Of a stretch of 64,000 nucleotides of DNA, positions 11,438 to 24,100 are shown piece after piece. The first letter of the stretch is position 1, and the number at the start of each line of letters is the position of its first letter. This DNA comes from Silene latifolia (taxonomy: Eukaryota > Streptophyta > Magnoliopsida > Caryophyllales > Caryophyllaceae), in the NCBI RefSeq assembly GCF_048544455.1, contig NC_133534.1:123342269-123406268 (forward strand), written 5' to 3'. The notes under the pieces were generated by a model that was given only the letters and a program-made list of their open reading frames with translations, searched no databases and had not been told where the DNA came from. The translations under genes and the position numbers were made by a program.

Positions 11438-12785
11438 TTACACGGGGCATTTCCCCGCTCTCTTCCCAAAGCAATTCAGTAGCCCCACAGAGGGCTCATG
11501 ACTGGAGGACGTCACCTCAGCAACATTGATTGTCCTCTTCAGCTTCCATGAGCTTGAATTTGAATCATTGAAATCTTTAGGAGGAGAATAGTTCACATCG
11601 ACATATGCGCGAACTTTTCTCATCCTTGCTCCTTTATCACCAGCTCTAGCATCGTCACTCCCAATTTGATTGATATTAATTGCACAATGCCCTTTGACAG
11701 CTCCTTCATTGTTTTCATCTGTACCTACAGCAAGGAAAACAGACGAACTTTCCTCCTTTTTGCTCTCAACTTGAGGCGAGGGGTCACAATAGCAGCACAA
11801 TGCTCCAAATTTTCATCTGGAGTGTCAATAATAGGGTCAATAGAAGAGAGAGCATTGCAAGGCTGGGCTTGCATGGGAGCCCTCCGGAACTTAGACTGAT
11901 GAAATATCAGCTCCTCGTCCCCTACCTGAAAGGTCAATGTCTTGCCCCCGACGTCTATTACTGCACGGGCATTAGACAAAAATGGTCTCCCTAAAATAAT
12001 AGGGGTATGTGCATCTTCGGGGATGTCTAAAATGACAAAAGTCAACGGGAATAAAGAACCTCCCGATCTTCACAGATACGTCTTCTATTACACCTAGTGG
12101 CCGTGATATACTACGGTCGGCCATCTGGACAGTCATGTTGGTGCAATTAAACTTTGTCAAACCAAGTCTCTTAGCTAGAGACAATGGTAAGACACTCACG
12201 CTAGCGCCTAGATCGCATAACGCGTTATCAATCAAATGGGTACCGATATGACACGGAATCGAAAAACTACCCGGGTCTGACTGTTTTGGAGGTAACTTAT
12301 TCTGAACTAGGGCCGTCCCCACCTCAGTCAAGGCTACCGTCTTATTATCACTAATATGCCTCTTACGTGTTAAAATTTATTTCATAAATTTAAGGTAAGA
12401 GGGTACCTATGTCAGCAGTTCGGCGAATGGTACAGTGACCTGCAAGCTTCTCAAGATCTCGGCAAATTTGCCAAATTGCTGATTAGCTTTTGTATTCTGT
12501 AGACGCCTCGGGAAGGGAACTGTGATGGGTATCTCGAGTCCCTTGTTTCTCTCTTCTAATGTGTCAGCCGGATCAAGTTCTGTATCCTTTGGACGCTTCT
12601 TTCCTCTCGAACGAGGTCTTTCAGGCGATTTCTCACTTAATCGAGCACTAGCAAGCTCTCGATCAAGCTGTCCGTCATCCATACTACTCGATCGACCAAA
12701 ATTCCCATTCTATCGAGTAGTTTCTTCAATAGTATCACTCGATCGAGTAGAAAAATCACTCGATCGAGCAGTTGGCTCTTTCTAC
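11438..12785 (-). pseudogene. Athila protease region, frameshifted
   Basis: Read right to left. The frame at 12682-12407 holds the gag-protease linker, ending in a match to the Athila block VPFAELL. This continues through a TAG stop and a further stop into 12331-11972, which carries the aspartic protease core CDLGASVSVLPLSLAKRLGL; DLGA is the Athila version of the active site. A frameshift near 12045 moves to the frame with the second protease block IILGRPFLSNARAVID. Another near 11790 leads to a Lys/Ser-rich tail ending GKRAGKCPV at 11438. Four palindromes sit at 12685-12770 within the coding linker. No RT follows. Confidence 0.75.
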
Positions 12786-15185
12786 TGTGGACAATGGGCC
12801 ACGGGGGGCGCTTGGGAAACAGGCGTTTGCATTTATGGAGTCGCCACCAATTTTTATGGGAAATTGGAACCGTTCGAATACCTCGTGTCATGTCAAGACA
12901 CAAAGTAGTGACATGAACACTAAGCAATCGTTACCCTTAGCATTCTATGCCTAGAATGACTCTCGTGGATGCCAATGAACACGGATGTTCACAGAGATCT
13001 GGAGTAAGGGGTGAGGGTACGTATTAGGAAGCTCTTTTGATCGAACGCCTAATCCCGCCCGCCTCGATAGCGGCCTCTACTAATGATTAGGGAAATCGTC
13101 TATACTTGATATATCGTCGATTATATGCATGCAATGCAACATCCAAGTTTTAATCCTAGCATGTGAAGATTTAACTAAGTCGGTGAACAATTAATTAGCA
13201 AACAATTTGGTCGAAGTAGGAATTTATGTTCAATTAAATGTGAAAACATACAAATGATACAAAATACAATGATAGATACAATAGGAAAATTACGATAATA
13301 AAAATTACAATAATTACAATGGATTTAGCGATTTATGTCGAAAATACCTTTAAAACGGATAAATTGAGAAAAAGAATAAAAGAATGAATAAGCGAACAGG
13401 AATTAGGCGATAATACGGTTAATAGTTAATTATACGTAAACTAATTAAACAGGTCAAGGCAGAACGGAAGTTCAGAGACAGAATTCAACCTGGAACAGGC
13501 GCAGCAGGACTGCGCCCTTTGGAAGAGGCGCAGCAGCTGCTGCGTCTATTACAAGGGTGAGTTCTGGCTGTGAGGCCGAAACTACAAATCGTTAATATAA
13601 ATTGGTGAATTTAATGGTTAATTACGATATTCAACTCGGATGAAAGTGATTTAATGGATTAATTACATTAGAATAAGTCATAAAAGCGATAAAACATGGA
13701 TAAGACGGAATTAAGATGAATTATTTACATGAATGAAAGATTGATTAGTGACATAGGTGAATTAATTAGGTTAATCATGATGAATTAATGACGAATATGC
13801 GATGAATATGACGATAGACAGATGAAAATATATCAAAGGTCGAATTCCAGAAATTCAATATGAACGAATTGAATTCCTACAACCCGGATTGAGTTTAATG
13901 ACGAAAACCCGCAAATATGAGATTATAAGGGATTTAAGTCGGATTTAACGATGAATTAAACACTAATGAACGATAAATAATATACATGTGAGACGATTAT
14001 GTTATTGTATGTCAAAGAATTAGCAAAAACAAACGAAGCAAATAAAACGAACTACAGAGGACGAAGGAAGAAGAAAGTAAGCAGGAACTGCGGCAGCCTC
14101 ATGAAGAGGCGCAGCAGGCACTGCGCTCCTTCGAAGAGGCACAACAGTTGCTGCGTCCTTTCTCGACGGTTATCTTCTGGTAATCCGAAAAAAGGGTTTT
14201 AAACGAGGTTTTATAAATCGGTTTTAAGAGATGTTTTCGACATAAACCTTACATTAATGATACAAAAAGTAAAGAACAATAATAAAAGAGAGATTATACA
14301 CCCTCAGACTTTCATGTTTGACGAAACGAGATGAACTAAGTTATCGATTAGTGATGCTCGACTCGAATGTAACGAAAGTGCCCTCGTAGGAGGAAAACAA
14401 TTAAGATTAATTAAGTTGATTGATGTGGAGTTGGTCAAATTGGTCGGTCATGCAAACGAGGCCGGTACTCAGAAGGATCCGAGCTTACGTGGTCGAATGT
14501 TCAAGCACGTAGACGCCAAAAAGTAAGAACGTGGACTAGAATGCAAAGGGAGAAGAGAAGGGCGGACACTCGCGTGAGAAATATGAGGAGCGAAGGCTCC
14601 TATTTATACTAATCACGTGAAGGAATAGGGTTTTCGGAGAGACTTTGGAAGTGAATCTCGAAAAGATATGAAAAAGATACGAAAAATACGCGAGAAAAGG
14701 ACTGGGAAGAGGCGCAGCGATCACTGCGTCTCTTGGAAGAGGCGCAAAGACTGCTATACTGTTCCCAAGTGGTTTCCTCTGCGGAAGAAAGATTTCCGTG
14801 TTTAAGTTATGGAATAACGGATTAATTTGGTTTTCCTTAATATTTGTATGAATATTACGGGAAATTGTTTACCAAAGATTAAAAGATTGTGAAATATTTA
14901 TAAAATATGGCATAGAAATATCCGGAACATTCCAGAACATTCTGACTCGGGATTTAGCGGTTATCAGAAAATGAAGACGGTTTTAGGCCCGGACTCCAAA
15001 TGTACTCTAATTACTGTCAAAACGACCGTATCGGCGCGTAGATGACAACTAAGAGATAGACATCAGTGTTTGAGCGATCACTTGACGATAAACTTACGAA
15101 CTGTCACAAATCGTTCCGCGTACCAAACACGCGGCCCAATTATCACCGGGTGGTTTGCGAGAGGTGCAGAAATGAGGTATCTACA
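12786..15185 (-). repeat. 3' LTR of Tat element A
   Basis: It runs tgtggacaatgg...gaggtatctaca, about 2.4 kb. It aligns with 40553-42623 plus 45713-46037 (same subtype) and more loosely with the B LTRs. Three copies of the GC-rich inverted-repeat module lie at about 13495-13550, 14085-14160 and 14705-14755. A minus-strand TATAAATAG box lies at 14600-14608. The frames at 13999-14202 and 14536-14724 are translations of LTR repeats, not genes. Confidence 0.9.
14600..14608 (-). promoter_or_regulatory. LTR TATA box, element A
   Basis: The plus strand ctatttata is TATAAATAG on the element strand. The same box is in the other Tat LTRs at 19350-19358, 30782-30790 and 42382-42390. A GC-rich inverted-repeat module lies about 100 bases upstream on the element strand in each. 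This is the best candidate for the LTR core promoter. Confidence 0.65.
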
Positions 15186-15200
15186 GAGCCCCCACTTTGA
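15186..15200 (-). other. Polypurine tract of Tat element A
   Basis: The plus strand gagcccccactttga directly follows the LTR end; on the element strand it is TCAAAGTGGGGGCTC immediately before the 3' LTR. Element B has the same tract at 19929-19943. Confidence 0.85.
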
Positions 15201-16061
15201 ATGAGGCTTGGACAAGGCGAAAGTCAAAGTATAGCCATCAGGTCAATCGAAGATTACAACCTGACGACTATGGCGACGCGAGGCGGCTCAAGGGGTCTGA
15301 GCCAAGGACCTATCGCCGGGAACATTTTAGAGTCTGTCGACTATCGGGGAAGGTCGTTTTAAGTCCATTAGACTACGTAAGGAAGCTCGCCAGCCATAAG
15401 AAGAAACCATACCTGAGATATCCTAAGGTGAAACGGGTCTGAAGACGCTTCGGCAAAACTCTTTGGTCTGAAGATAACTTGGTGTCTAAGAGCATTAGGG
15501 GTCACATGGATTCTGAAAGGGGTCGTCTGAGGAGTAACGATAAATTCCTGAAAGATTTGAATGGTTTATCCTGAAAAGGGTTACCTAAGAGATACGAAGG
15601 TTTGCCTGAGGAACAATGATTTTTAGGGAAGACAGCAGGACACAGTCTGGAACCGCCGGGAGAAATTTGTTTGTGTTCAGCTTCAAACAAATTTCGGAAG
15701 AACTCGGGGTCGATGTTGATCTCCATGTCTCGACAGGAAGCGACTGTTGGTCGTGAACTCTCGTTCGGGAACTTAATCGGGAACGGATCTCCGCCATGTC
15801 TCGAGAGGGAAAGTCTATCCGCTTACTCTCGCTGGGGAATATAATGAAGGTGTGTCGAAACACCTGTGAATAAATATCTGCTCGTTGTGACAAGCAAGGT
15901 CTTGGAAGTGATAAATAATGTATAACAGTCTGCAGTTGGCTTGGAAATGCGGGTCTGAACGAAGAATGATCGTCAAACAGACCAAAAAAGATAAAATGGC
16001 ATCGGGGAAGAGGCGCACCAAAGATGGGCCCACAAATAACGAACTCATAACGAATTTTTGA
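15201..16061 (-). other. 3' non-coding region of Tat element A
   Basis: This region is related to 19944-20945 of element B: both share the 'gctcgccagccataagaagaaaccatac' block and several 'ctctcgct.gggaa' repeats. I see no gene. The minus-strand frames here (15502-16202) have no recognisable domain, although one of them crosses the integrase-derived filler at 16062-16082. Confidence 0.6.
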
Positions 16062-16138
16062 ATTCCCATCTAGGTCTGTGATTCGAGGTTGCTGCTCTCG
16101 CGGCAAGAGTTGCGGAGATAGAGGGCGACCGGCAGTAG
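16062..16138 (+). pseudogene. Deletion scar with the last codons of the antisense plant-mobile-domain gene (element A)
   Basis: From about 16083 the sequence matches the final ~55 bases of the antisense PMD gene of element B (its tail reads VARVAELEGAQQ then stop at 24180-24182; here the stop is at 16136-16138). Everything upstream of this in the gene is missing from A. Between the shared 3' region and this tail lies a 21-base segment (16062-16082) identical to part of the integrase end at 33090-33110, so the junction carries copied filler. Confidence 0.75.
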
Positions 16139-17035
16139 TTTTGTTTAGTTTGTCGTTTGTATTTTTGCACATTTGTACATTTTGGACCTTCGTTTTGAAC
16201 ATTTTGGACTTTGCTTGGGGCTCGAGCCCCCAGTTTGTTGTACATTTCCCTTTTTTGGCTGTATATATGATGGCCTGAGTGCCTTTGCTGTTGGGTTGCG
16301 TTGCTTGTATCTGCAGGTTAACTTTGAATAGGTTTGGTAGATGACGGTTTATGCCGTCATGCTACCGAAATTTACATAGGAATCACGCAAAACATACATT
16401 TGTATATACATATGGCCTAAATTAGCGCAAAACGAGAGACTCAACAAGGATGCAAAAATGCAAAAGTGTCAAAAATGCAAAAAATTTGCTGAAAATGACC
16501 GGACGGTAGGGAGGGTTACCCCCAAAAAAATGAAAAAAATATAAACCTACAAGTTAGAAATGAAAATGATTAAAAGAAATAAATAAATAAATATAAATGA
16601 AATATATATATGTTTTGAAATAAATGACATTAAAATGAAAATTATTTCCTAAAATGAAAATAAACAAGCGTGCTAAAATGACGAAAATGCTTATATTGCC
16701 TCGAAATGCGTGCCCGCGGAATTAGGAAACACGAAATATGGCAATTCTCACGTATTTACCAAAACAATAACCCGTAGGAATAGGAAATTATTTGCCAAGG
16801 AATTTAGGAAAGATCCAACGCGGAAAATCACAGAAACCTTGCTGAGGAAGAGGCGCAGCATGAGCTGCGTCCCTTTGAAGAGGCGCAACAGGTGCTGCGC
16901 CTGTTCCCAGGCGTGTCTATTCTGGAAGATTTTAGGAAAAAGAGTTTAGTATAAATAGAGACGTTGATAGAGGTTTTATTCACACAATTCTTCCGTCTCT
17001 TCTTCGTCTTATTACACAAAACTCTCAATACCACT
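16139..17035 (+). promoter_or_regulatory. Promoter region of the first antisense gene in element A
   Basis: This non-coding region matches 24183-25050 of element B. It contains the inverted-repeat module at about 16847-16905 and a plus-strand TATAAATAG box at 16950-16958, about 85 bases before the position equivalent to the start codon of the antisense gene. I infer it once drove transcription on the plus strand, opposite to gag-pol. Confidence 0.55.
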
Positions 17036-17190
17036 CATAAAGAATACTTTGGAGATTCGCCTAAAAGACTGGACCAATGAGTTTTACAACATGGAGAAAC
17101 ATGATATGGGTGCCTATAATCTTGGATCATTGTTGAGTTTGAAGCTTATCAAGGTTGTCAAACAATTCTTAGATGCTTGTCTTGATTATT
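17036..17190 (+). pseudogene. 5' piece of antisense gene aORF1 of element A
   Basis: It matches the first ~50 codons of the aORF1 in element B (25051 onward), with the blocks TLEIRLKDW, EKHDMG and LLSLKLIKVVK. The start codon is lost: B has atcATGAAT where A has ataaagaat. The piece stops after CLDY at 17190, where element B begins. The gene resumes at 31357, about 90 codons further on, so the middle was deleted during or after the insertion of B. Confidence 0.8.
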
Positions 17191-17499
17191 AACAAGAGTA
17201 AGGCCGATTCCTAGTCCATTTCCTCAAGTAGTGAAGGCCCTTGATACAAACAAGAGTAAGCACCATGGTATGGATGACGTCAATCGCTATCCATCCTTAG
17301 GCCCAAATAAGGATTAGGACCGTTTAGATGGGACGATTGGTCGAATGGGTTGGGTTGGGCCTAGGAAGGCCGAATAAAACGATCTAGGAAGACCGAGTTA
17401 TGAAAACCGACAATTGTCTTGTACCAACTATTCCCTAACCTTGTTCAAGTTTCACCCTTGCTACACGTAAGTGTATTATCCCCAGCGGAGTCGCCAAAC
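17191..17499 (-). other. Leader and primer binding site fragment of a second B-type copy
   Basis: It matches 28608-28916, the leader of element B, base for base over long stretches, including the primer site ccccagcggagtcgccaaac (17480-17499). The complement GTTTGGCGACTCCGCTGGGG resembles the tRNA-Arg-type primer site described for Ogre-like elements. It ends abruptly at 17191 against the aORF1 of A. Confidence 0.8.
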
Positions 17500-19928
17500 T
17501 GTGGACAGCGGGCCGCCCACGGGGGCGCTTGGGTAGGAAAAGAGAAACAAGCGTTTGCATTTTTGTATGGAGTCGCCACCAATTTTTATGGGAAATTGGA
17601 ACCGTTCGAGTACCTCGTGTCATGTCAAGACACAAAGTAAAGACATGAACACTAAGCAATCGTTACCCTTAGCATTCTATGTCTAGAATGACTCTCGTGG
17701 ATGCCAATGAACACGGGTGCTCACGGATATCTGGAGTAAGGGGTGAGGGTACGTATTAGGAAGCTCTTTTGATCGAACACCTAATCCCGCCCGCCTCGAT
17801 AGCGGCCTCTACTAATGATTAGGGAAGTTATTCGTACTCGATATATCGTCGGCTATATGCATGCAATGCAACATCCAAGTTTTAATCCTAGCATGTGAGA
17901 ATTAATACTAAGTCGGTTGACACGTAATTAGCATACAATTAATGTCGAAGTAGGGATTTAATGTTGATTACATGTGAAAGCATACAAACAATAAAAGAAA
18001 TACAATAATTATAAATTACAATAATGAAAATTACAGTAATTACAACGGAATAGGCGATTTATGTCGAAAATACCTTTAAAACGGATAATTTGAGAAAAAG
18101 GAACAAAAGAAAGAATCGAGTAAACTAACGAACAGGAATTAACGTGATATTACGGATAATAGTTAGTTAATACGTAGACTAAATAAACTAGGTCAAGGCG
18201 AAACGGAGTTGAGAGAACTCGGCCAGAGAAAGCAGCAGAGCTGCGTCCTTTGGAATAGGCGCAGCAGACGCTGCGTCTGTTCCGTGGCTCAGTTCTGGCT
18301 GTGAAGCCGTAATTGCAAGCCGTTAATGTTAATTGGTGATTTAAGGTTAATTAAATTATTTACTCGGATGAAAGTGATTAACATGTTATTTAACATATGA
18401 ATGGGTCGTGAAAACAGTAAAATATGAATGAGACGGATGCAAACGAATTAATACAAGATGGAATAATGACAGAAGTGAAAAATATTAATGAGTCCAACAA
18501 ATTAATTCAATTGATTAGGTTATATACGATGGATTAGTGACGAATATGCGACGATCATGTGAATAAACAGATGAAGACTATATCAAAGACGAATTCCAGA
18601 AACCCAATATGAACAAATTGAATCTCCATAACCCGGAATTGAATTTAATGACGAAAACCCGCAAATATCGGATTACTTGGGATTTAAGTCGGATTTGTGA
18701 TGAATTAAGCATGTTAATGATGATGATTATAATATACATGTAAATTATATACGATTATGACGAACAATACGAAACAATAAAAAGGATTTTGAAACGAATA
18801 ACAGAGGACGAAGGAAGAAGAAAGGAAGTAGGAACTGCGGCAGCCTCACGAAGAGGCGCAGCAGGAACTGCGCTCCTTCGAAGAGGCGCAGCAGTTGCTG
18901 CGTCCTTTCTCGACGGTTGTCTACTGGAAATCCGTAAAAAGATGTTTTAAAGCATGGTTTTAGAAATCGGTCTTAATGGTATTTTCGACATAAACCTTAC
19001 AATTGACGATTACAATAAAAAAATACAATAAATAAAAGAGATTATACACCCTCAGACTTACATGTTGACGAAACGAGAAGGACTAAGATATCGATTAGTG
19101 ATGCTCGACGCGAATGCAAAGAAAAGTGCCCTCGTAAGAGGAAAACGATTAAGTTAATTAAGTTGATTGACGTGGAGTTGGTCAAATTGGTCGGTCATGC
19201 AAACGGGGAGGCTGGTACTCAGAAAGATCCGAGCTTACGTGGTCGAATGTTCAAGCACGTAGACGCCAAAAAGTAAGAACAAAGTCTAGAATGCAAAGGG
19301 AGAAGAGAAGGGCGGACACTCGCGTGAGAAATATGAGGAGCGAAGGCTCCTATTTATACTAATCACGTGAAGGAATTAGGGTTTCGGAGACTCTTTGGAA
19401 GTGAATCTCGGAAAGATATGAAAAAGATACGAGAAACATGCGAGAAAAGGGCACGGGAAGAGGCGCGAAGCATCACTGCGTCACTTGGAAGAGGCGCAGC
19501 ACCTGCTGCGTCTGTTCCCAAGTGGTTTCCTCCTGCAGAAGAAAGATTTCCGTGCTTGAGTTATGGTAGGACGGAAATAATTCGGTTTTCCTTAATATCT
19601 TATGTGAATATTACGGGAAATTGCTTACTAAAAGATAAAATTTATGAAATATGGAATAGAAATATCCGGAATAATCCAGAACATTCTGACTCGGGATTTA
19701 CCGGTTATCAGAAACTGGAGACGGTTTTAGGCCCGGACTCCTAATGAACTCTAATTACTGTCAAAACGACCGTATCGGGACGTAGATGACAACTAAGAGG
19801 TAGACATTAATATTTGAGCAATCACTTGATGATAATCTTACGAATTGTCACAAATCGTTCCGCGTATCAAACATGCGGCCCAATCATCACCGGGTGGTTT
19901 GCGGGAGGTGCAGAAATGAGGTATCTCT
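17500..19928 (-). repeat. 3' LTR of Tat element B
   Basis: About 2.43 kb, same subtype as 28917-31356. It carries three inverted-repeat modules (about 18232-18282, 18838-18905, 19456-19515) and a TATA box at 19350-19358. Its right end reads gtatctctgagcccc where the other copies read gtatctacagagcccc, so the terminal CA needed for integration is altered. Confidence 0.88.
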
Positions 19929-21164
19929 GAGCCCCCACTTTGACCGAGGCTTGGACAAGGCGAAAGTCAAAGTATAGCCATCAGTTCAATCGAAGATTAC
20001 AACTCGACGACTATGGCGACGCGAGGCGCTCAAGGGGTCTCGAGCCAAGGACTGTCGTCGGGAACATTTTAGAGTCTGTCGACTATCGGGGAGGGTCGTT
20101 TAAAGTCCATTAGACTACGTAAGGAGGCTCGCCAGCCATAAGAAGAGACCATACATGAGACTTCTTCTCGAGATGCTTCCGGAGGTGCGTAGGAGCTAAG
20201 GGTAAGACCTAAAAGATAAGTAAGAATTGGTACTAGGGTGTGGGACCCTAAAGGAAAGCATTGACGGGAAGGAGGCCTAAAGTAAGTTCAACTTAAGGGT
20301 AACTAAAGCTTGGGTATAGGAATTTTATTGGTTTAGGAACATCTGGAGAACGACACCTAAAAGGATTGGGATCCTATAGTTAAAAAAAATCCTAATTTCG
20401 GGTTTACGAACCCAAGAAGGCTTTGGTTTGGAAACTTCTGGAGAACGACACCTTTGTCGCGCTCTGCGGGGAAACAAGAAATATTGTGAGTAGCAGGACA
20501 CAGGCGGGAACTGCTGAGAGAAAACTGATTGGGTAGTCTTCGGGAAATAATTGCGAGTAGCAGGACACAGGCAGGAACTGCTGAGGGGAAATCTGCTTAG
20601 GTAGATGTCAATCCTTGTGTCTTGAGAGAGACAGTACGTCCGCTTACTCTCGCTAGAGACACGATTGGGAATTATTTTTCTGTCGTGAGAGGGAAAGTAT
20701 ATCCGCTTACTCTCGCTGGAGACATAACGAAGGTGTGTCGAATTCTGTGAAGGAACAAATGCTCGTTGCGACAAGCAAAAGGTCTTGGACGGGATAAATA
20801 ATATGCGGTAGTCTGCTGCGGGCTTGGAAATGCGGGCCGGAACGAAAGAAAATCGCCAAACGGACCAAAAGAATAAAAATAGCATCGGGGAAGAGGCGCA
20901 CCAAAGATGGGCCCACAAATAACGAACTCATAACGAATTTTTGAAAATCCGTATGGAGGGAACAAAAGGAAGAGGCGCAGCAAGAGCTGCGTCTCTTGGA
21001 AAAGGCGCAGCGCCTGCTGCGTCTATTCCCCAAATTGCTTTTCCTGCGTAAAAACGCGAAAATCAGGAGGCTTTGTATTCATTTGCTCGAAACATAAATC
21101 ACTCATTTCTCTCTCAAATCTTCACCATTTCTGCCAAGGTTTGATTCAAAAGCTTGCATTAATC
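19929..21164. other. 3' non-coding region of Tat element B and upstream region of aORF2
   Basis: It starts with the PPT (19929-19943, minus). No coding frame is supported; the minus-strand frames at 20325-21033 lack domains. At about 20968-21030 two inverted-repeat modules of the 'gaagaggcgcagca..tgctgcgtct' type lie 130-200 bases upstream of the first exon of the antisense gene. I see no clear TATA box here. Confidence 0.6.
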
Positions 21165-24100
21165 ATGACTAATCGAGGTATGTGTCTCAATCTTGCATTA
21201 ATCGTCTACATTTGTCCAATTTTGAGCCGAAAAATCTAGGGTTTATGACCCATTTGATCGAAATTTTGGGGCTTTTCCCCCAAACGCATTTGCCTTGTCA
21301 AATTGACATTAGAAATGGATAGTAGGTAATATTAGGAACATTACCACGTATTTGTTTCGAATTTTCATCAAGTTTTGAGCCTTTGAGTGAATTTTGGGAC
21401 GGTTTTACAGCTAAACCGTAAATTGCTTCGAAAATAGCCTTAGGGTTGCCCATTTGCGATGAAACTTGATATTTGGGATCCTTGAATGATGGGTAAACTT
21501 TCTACCATTTCAGAATTTTGGTTTTTAACAGCTTTTTCAGGGCACTTTTCTAGGGCATAATCGCCATTATAGCGAAATGCTGCCGAAATTTCGACTCGAA
21601 CTCGGAACTAGGCTTCAAAATAGACTTGACTTGACCCTAATTACCACATGAGTGATCGGGTAGGTGGGGATATGGCCAAAGATGGCGAGAAAAGGGCGGT
21701 TTCAGGGCTTTGAAGGCTCGAAAACCCCTTAACCAAGGCTTGTCGTCATGTGACGCGGCCTAAATTTGCTTTAATATTACAGGTGATGAGGCTTCTACTT
21801 CTGGAAGATCTCCCATGGAGATTGACGCTGCCACTATCGAGGAGGCTTTAGAGCAGGCCTTCACCGCTGCGGGGATGCCTGCTGGGGACGAGTTTCACGA
21901 GGAGGAGGCCGTTGAGGAGGAGGAGGCCCCGAGACGGGCCAACGTCGGACGAGGAGGTCGTCGGTGAGAGGGCTCCGCGTGGTGAGACTTGGGAGAGCAG
22001 GCACCTGGTGTGGGCTGCAGAGGGTCACTTGTCCTACAGGACAGTGAAGAGTCTGGTAAATAGGAATTCACTACTCATTACCCATCCTCTTTCATTCTTT
22101 TATTCATATTTCTTTCAAACTTCATTCAAAACTTATGATAGCTTTGTTTTAAATCATAATAGGAGGCCGGGAACATCAGGTCGTTCTCGGGTTACACGAC
22201 AGCGATGGAGCACTACGAGCGGCTGTCGGCATGGGAGAGGGCCATGATCGAGCGCGGAGCGTTCGGTACTTTGGTTCAGGTTTGGAGGGATATCGCGAAG
22301 AGGAAGTTGCGGGCTAACCTTAGCCTGGTCCTCGCCTTCTTGGACCGATTCTGGGATACGACTTCCACGTTTCACATGCCTTTTGGTGAGGTGGGAGTCA
22401 CTTTGGAGGATTACGGCATGATTTCTGGTCTGCCGTGTGGGACCAAGGAGGTTGTGTGGCCGAAGACTGCCATGAGGGCGGACTCGGCCGAGGCGAGGAG
22501 ATTGATCGGCTGGAACTTGTCGCCGAAGGCTGTTACAGTGCCGGGTTTGATACCCAGTTCTTACGTTCGAGACTACTTTGCGGGGAAAACCTCGGCGCTG
22601 GTGACGATTGACGGGAGGGAGACGGCTCCTCCTCCCTGTACAGCTGAGCAGAGGGCTCGTCTGTGGCTTTGGTGGTTTCTGTCTTCGATTTACCTCGGAG
22701 ACAAGGGCGAGAGGCTGTCGACGAAGCTTCTCCCCTTCCTTTCTGACCTGAGCTCCCTAGGGCGTTGGGACTGGGTCACTGCTGGTTTTGCGGTCCTCAT
22801 CCGCTTCATGAGGGCCATGGTTCGTTCGGAGTTGATGGAGAAGGGGACTTCTCATGGTGCTGTCGGTCCTGGACTACTGCTGGAGGTATGAACCTACCTT
22901 TAGACCAAAGTAAATTCCTTTTTCTTTATCAAACCACGAAAGATCGTCATTGTTTTTTTGTTTTACAGGCGTGGGTGTACTCCTACTTCCCGAGCCTCGC
23001 GCCCAAGAGGACGGAGCCGCTGGAGAGGGCCTATCCCGTGGTGAGGGATTGGGTGATGTTCCGAACGAAGAGCAAGCGTTCTTCTCACAACGTCTACCGG
23101 CGGGACGTGAACGCTCTTCAGCTGAGTAGCGTGAGTATCTCACTTATATTTGCTCGTGCTTCTTATATTCGCTTTTAGTTGATCATAGGAATGATCCTTG
23201 TTTTATCTTGTCACAGTGGGTGCCCAGACCTTGGGCGGAGTACGCCGGAGTGCCTCCTTTGGTGGCTGAGGTCCTTCGACCTAGGAGCTCGAGCCGGCTA
23301 CTGTTGAGGACGTCGATGGGTCCTGTGTGGTACTTGGGCGAGCGCTTGGCTCGTCAGTGCTCACGGGACGTGTTGACCGTTCCCGTCGATCCTCCCGGGA
23401 CGATGTTTAGGGAGCCTTCTGAGGCTGAGAGGGAGGCGGACTTGGCTGGTGCCAGTGGTGACGACCTTCTTCTCCTTGGCGAGGACTACTCGGCGTTCCT
23501 TTACGGGAGGTTGGCGTACTGGCCAGTAGTGGTGAGTATCTTTTATTTTGATTTGATTTTTGAGAATCATGATGAAAGATCATCGATTGATGAGAACCAT
23601 TTGTCTTTGCAGGAGGTCGAGGCGGCGGGCATCGAGCCCTCAGAGTACCCCGAGACCCTCGAGTACACTGACGCGACTGGGAGGACGACGATCTCCGAGC
23701 TGCGTGACTTCGACGTACGTAAATTTGTGACGGATCTTGGCCCGGACGACGGGCAAGATCATCGATTCGGAGGGTGAGCCTCTAACTTGTATAACCTTTG
23801 TGTAAGAACACATTTGATTGAGTTTGTTCAATTGTTGAGAACTTCTTTTTGAAAATGCAGGTTGCGCCGTCTCGGTTCGTGGCGTTGTGGAGGGTGGCCA
23901 ACCGGCTGCGAGCTACTGCCGTCGAGGCACTTGTCGGCGGTCGAAGTCGTCAGGTATAAACCTTACGCCTATTTCATTTTTGATTTTTTTTGATTTTCTG
24001 ATTTTGCTTGAAACGATTGACATGAGCCAATTTATTGTTTACAGGGTGGCCGCGAGTCGGAGCGAGAGTTGGCGCAGTCCTGGGAGGAGACGGCTCGCTT

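Noticed and set aside
17419..17640. Frame of ~73 residues repeated at 28836-29057 and, in part, 12772-12954
   Set aside because: It spans the primer site and LTR start of the Tat elements; its conservation is that of the LTR, and there is no domain.
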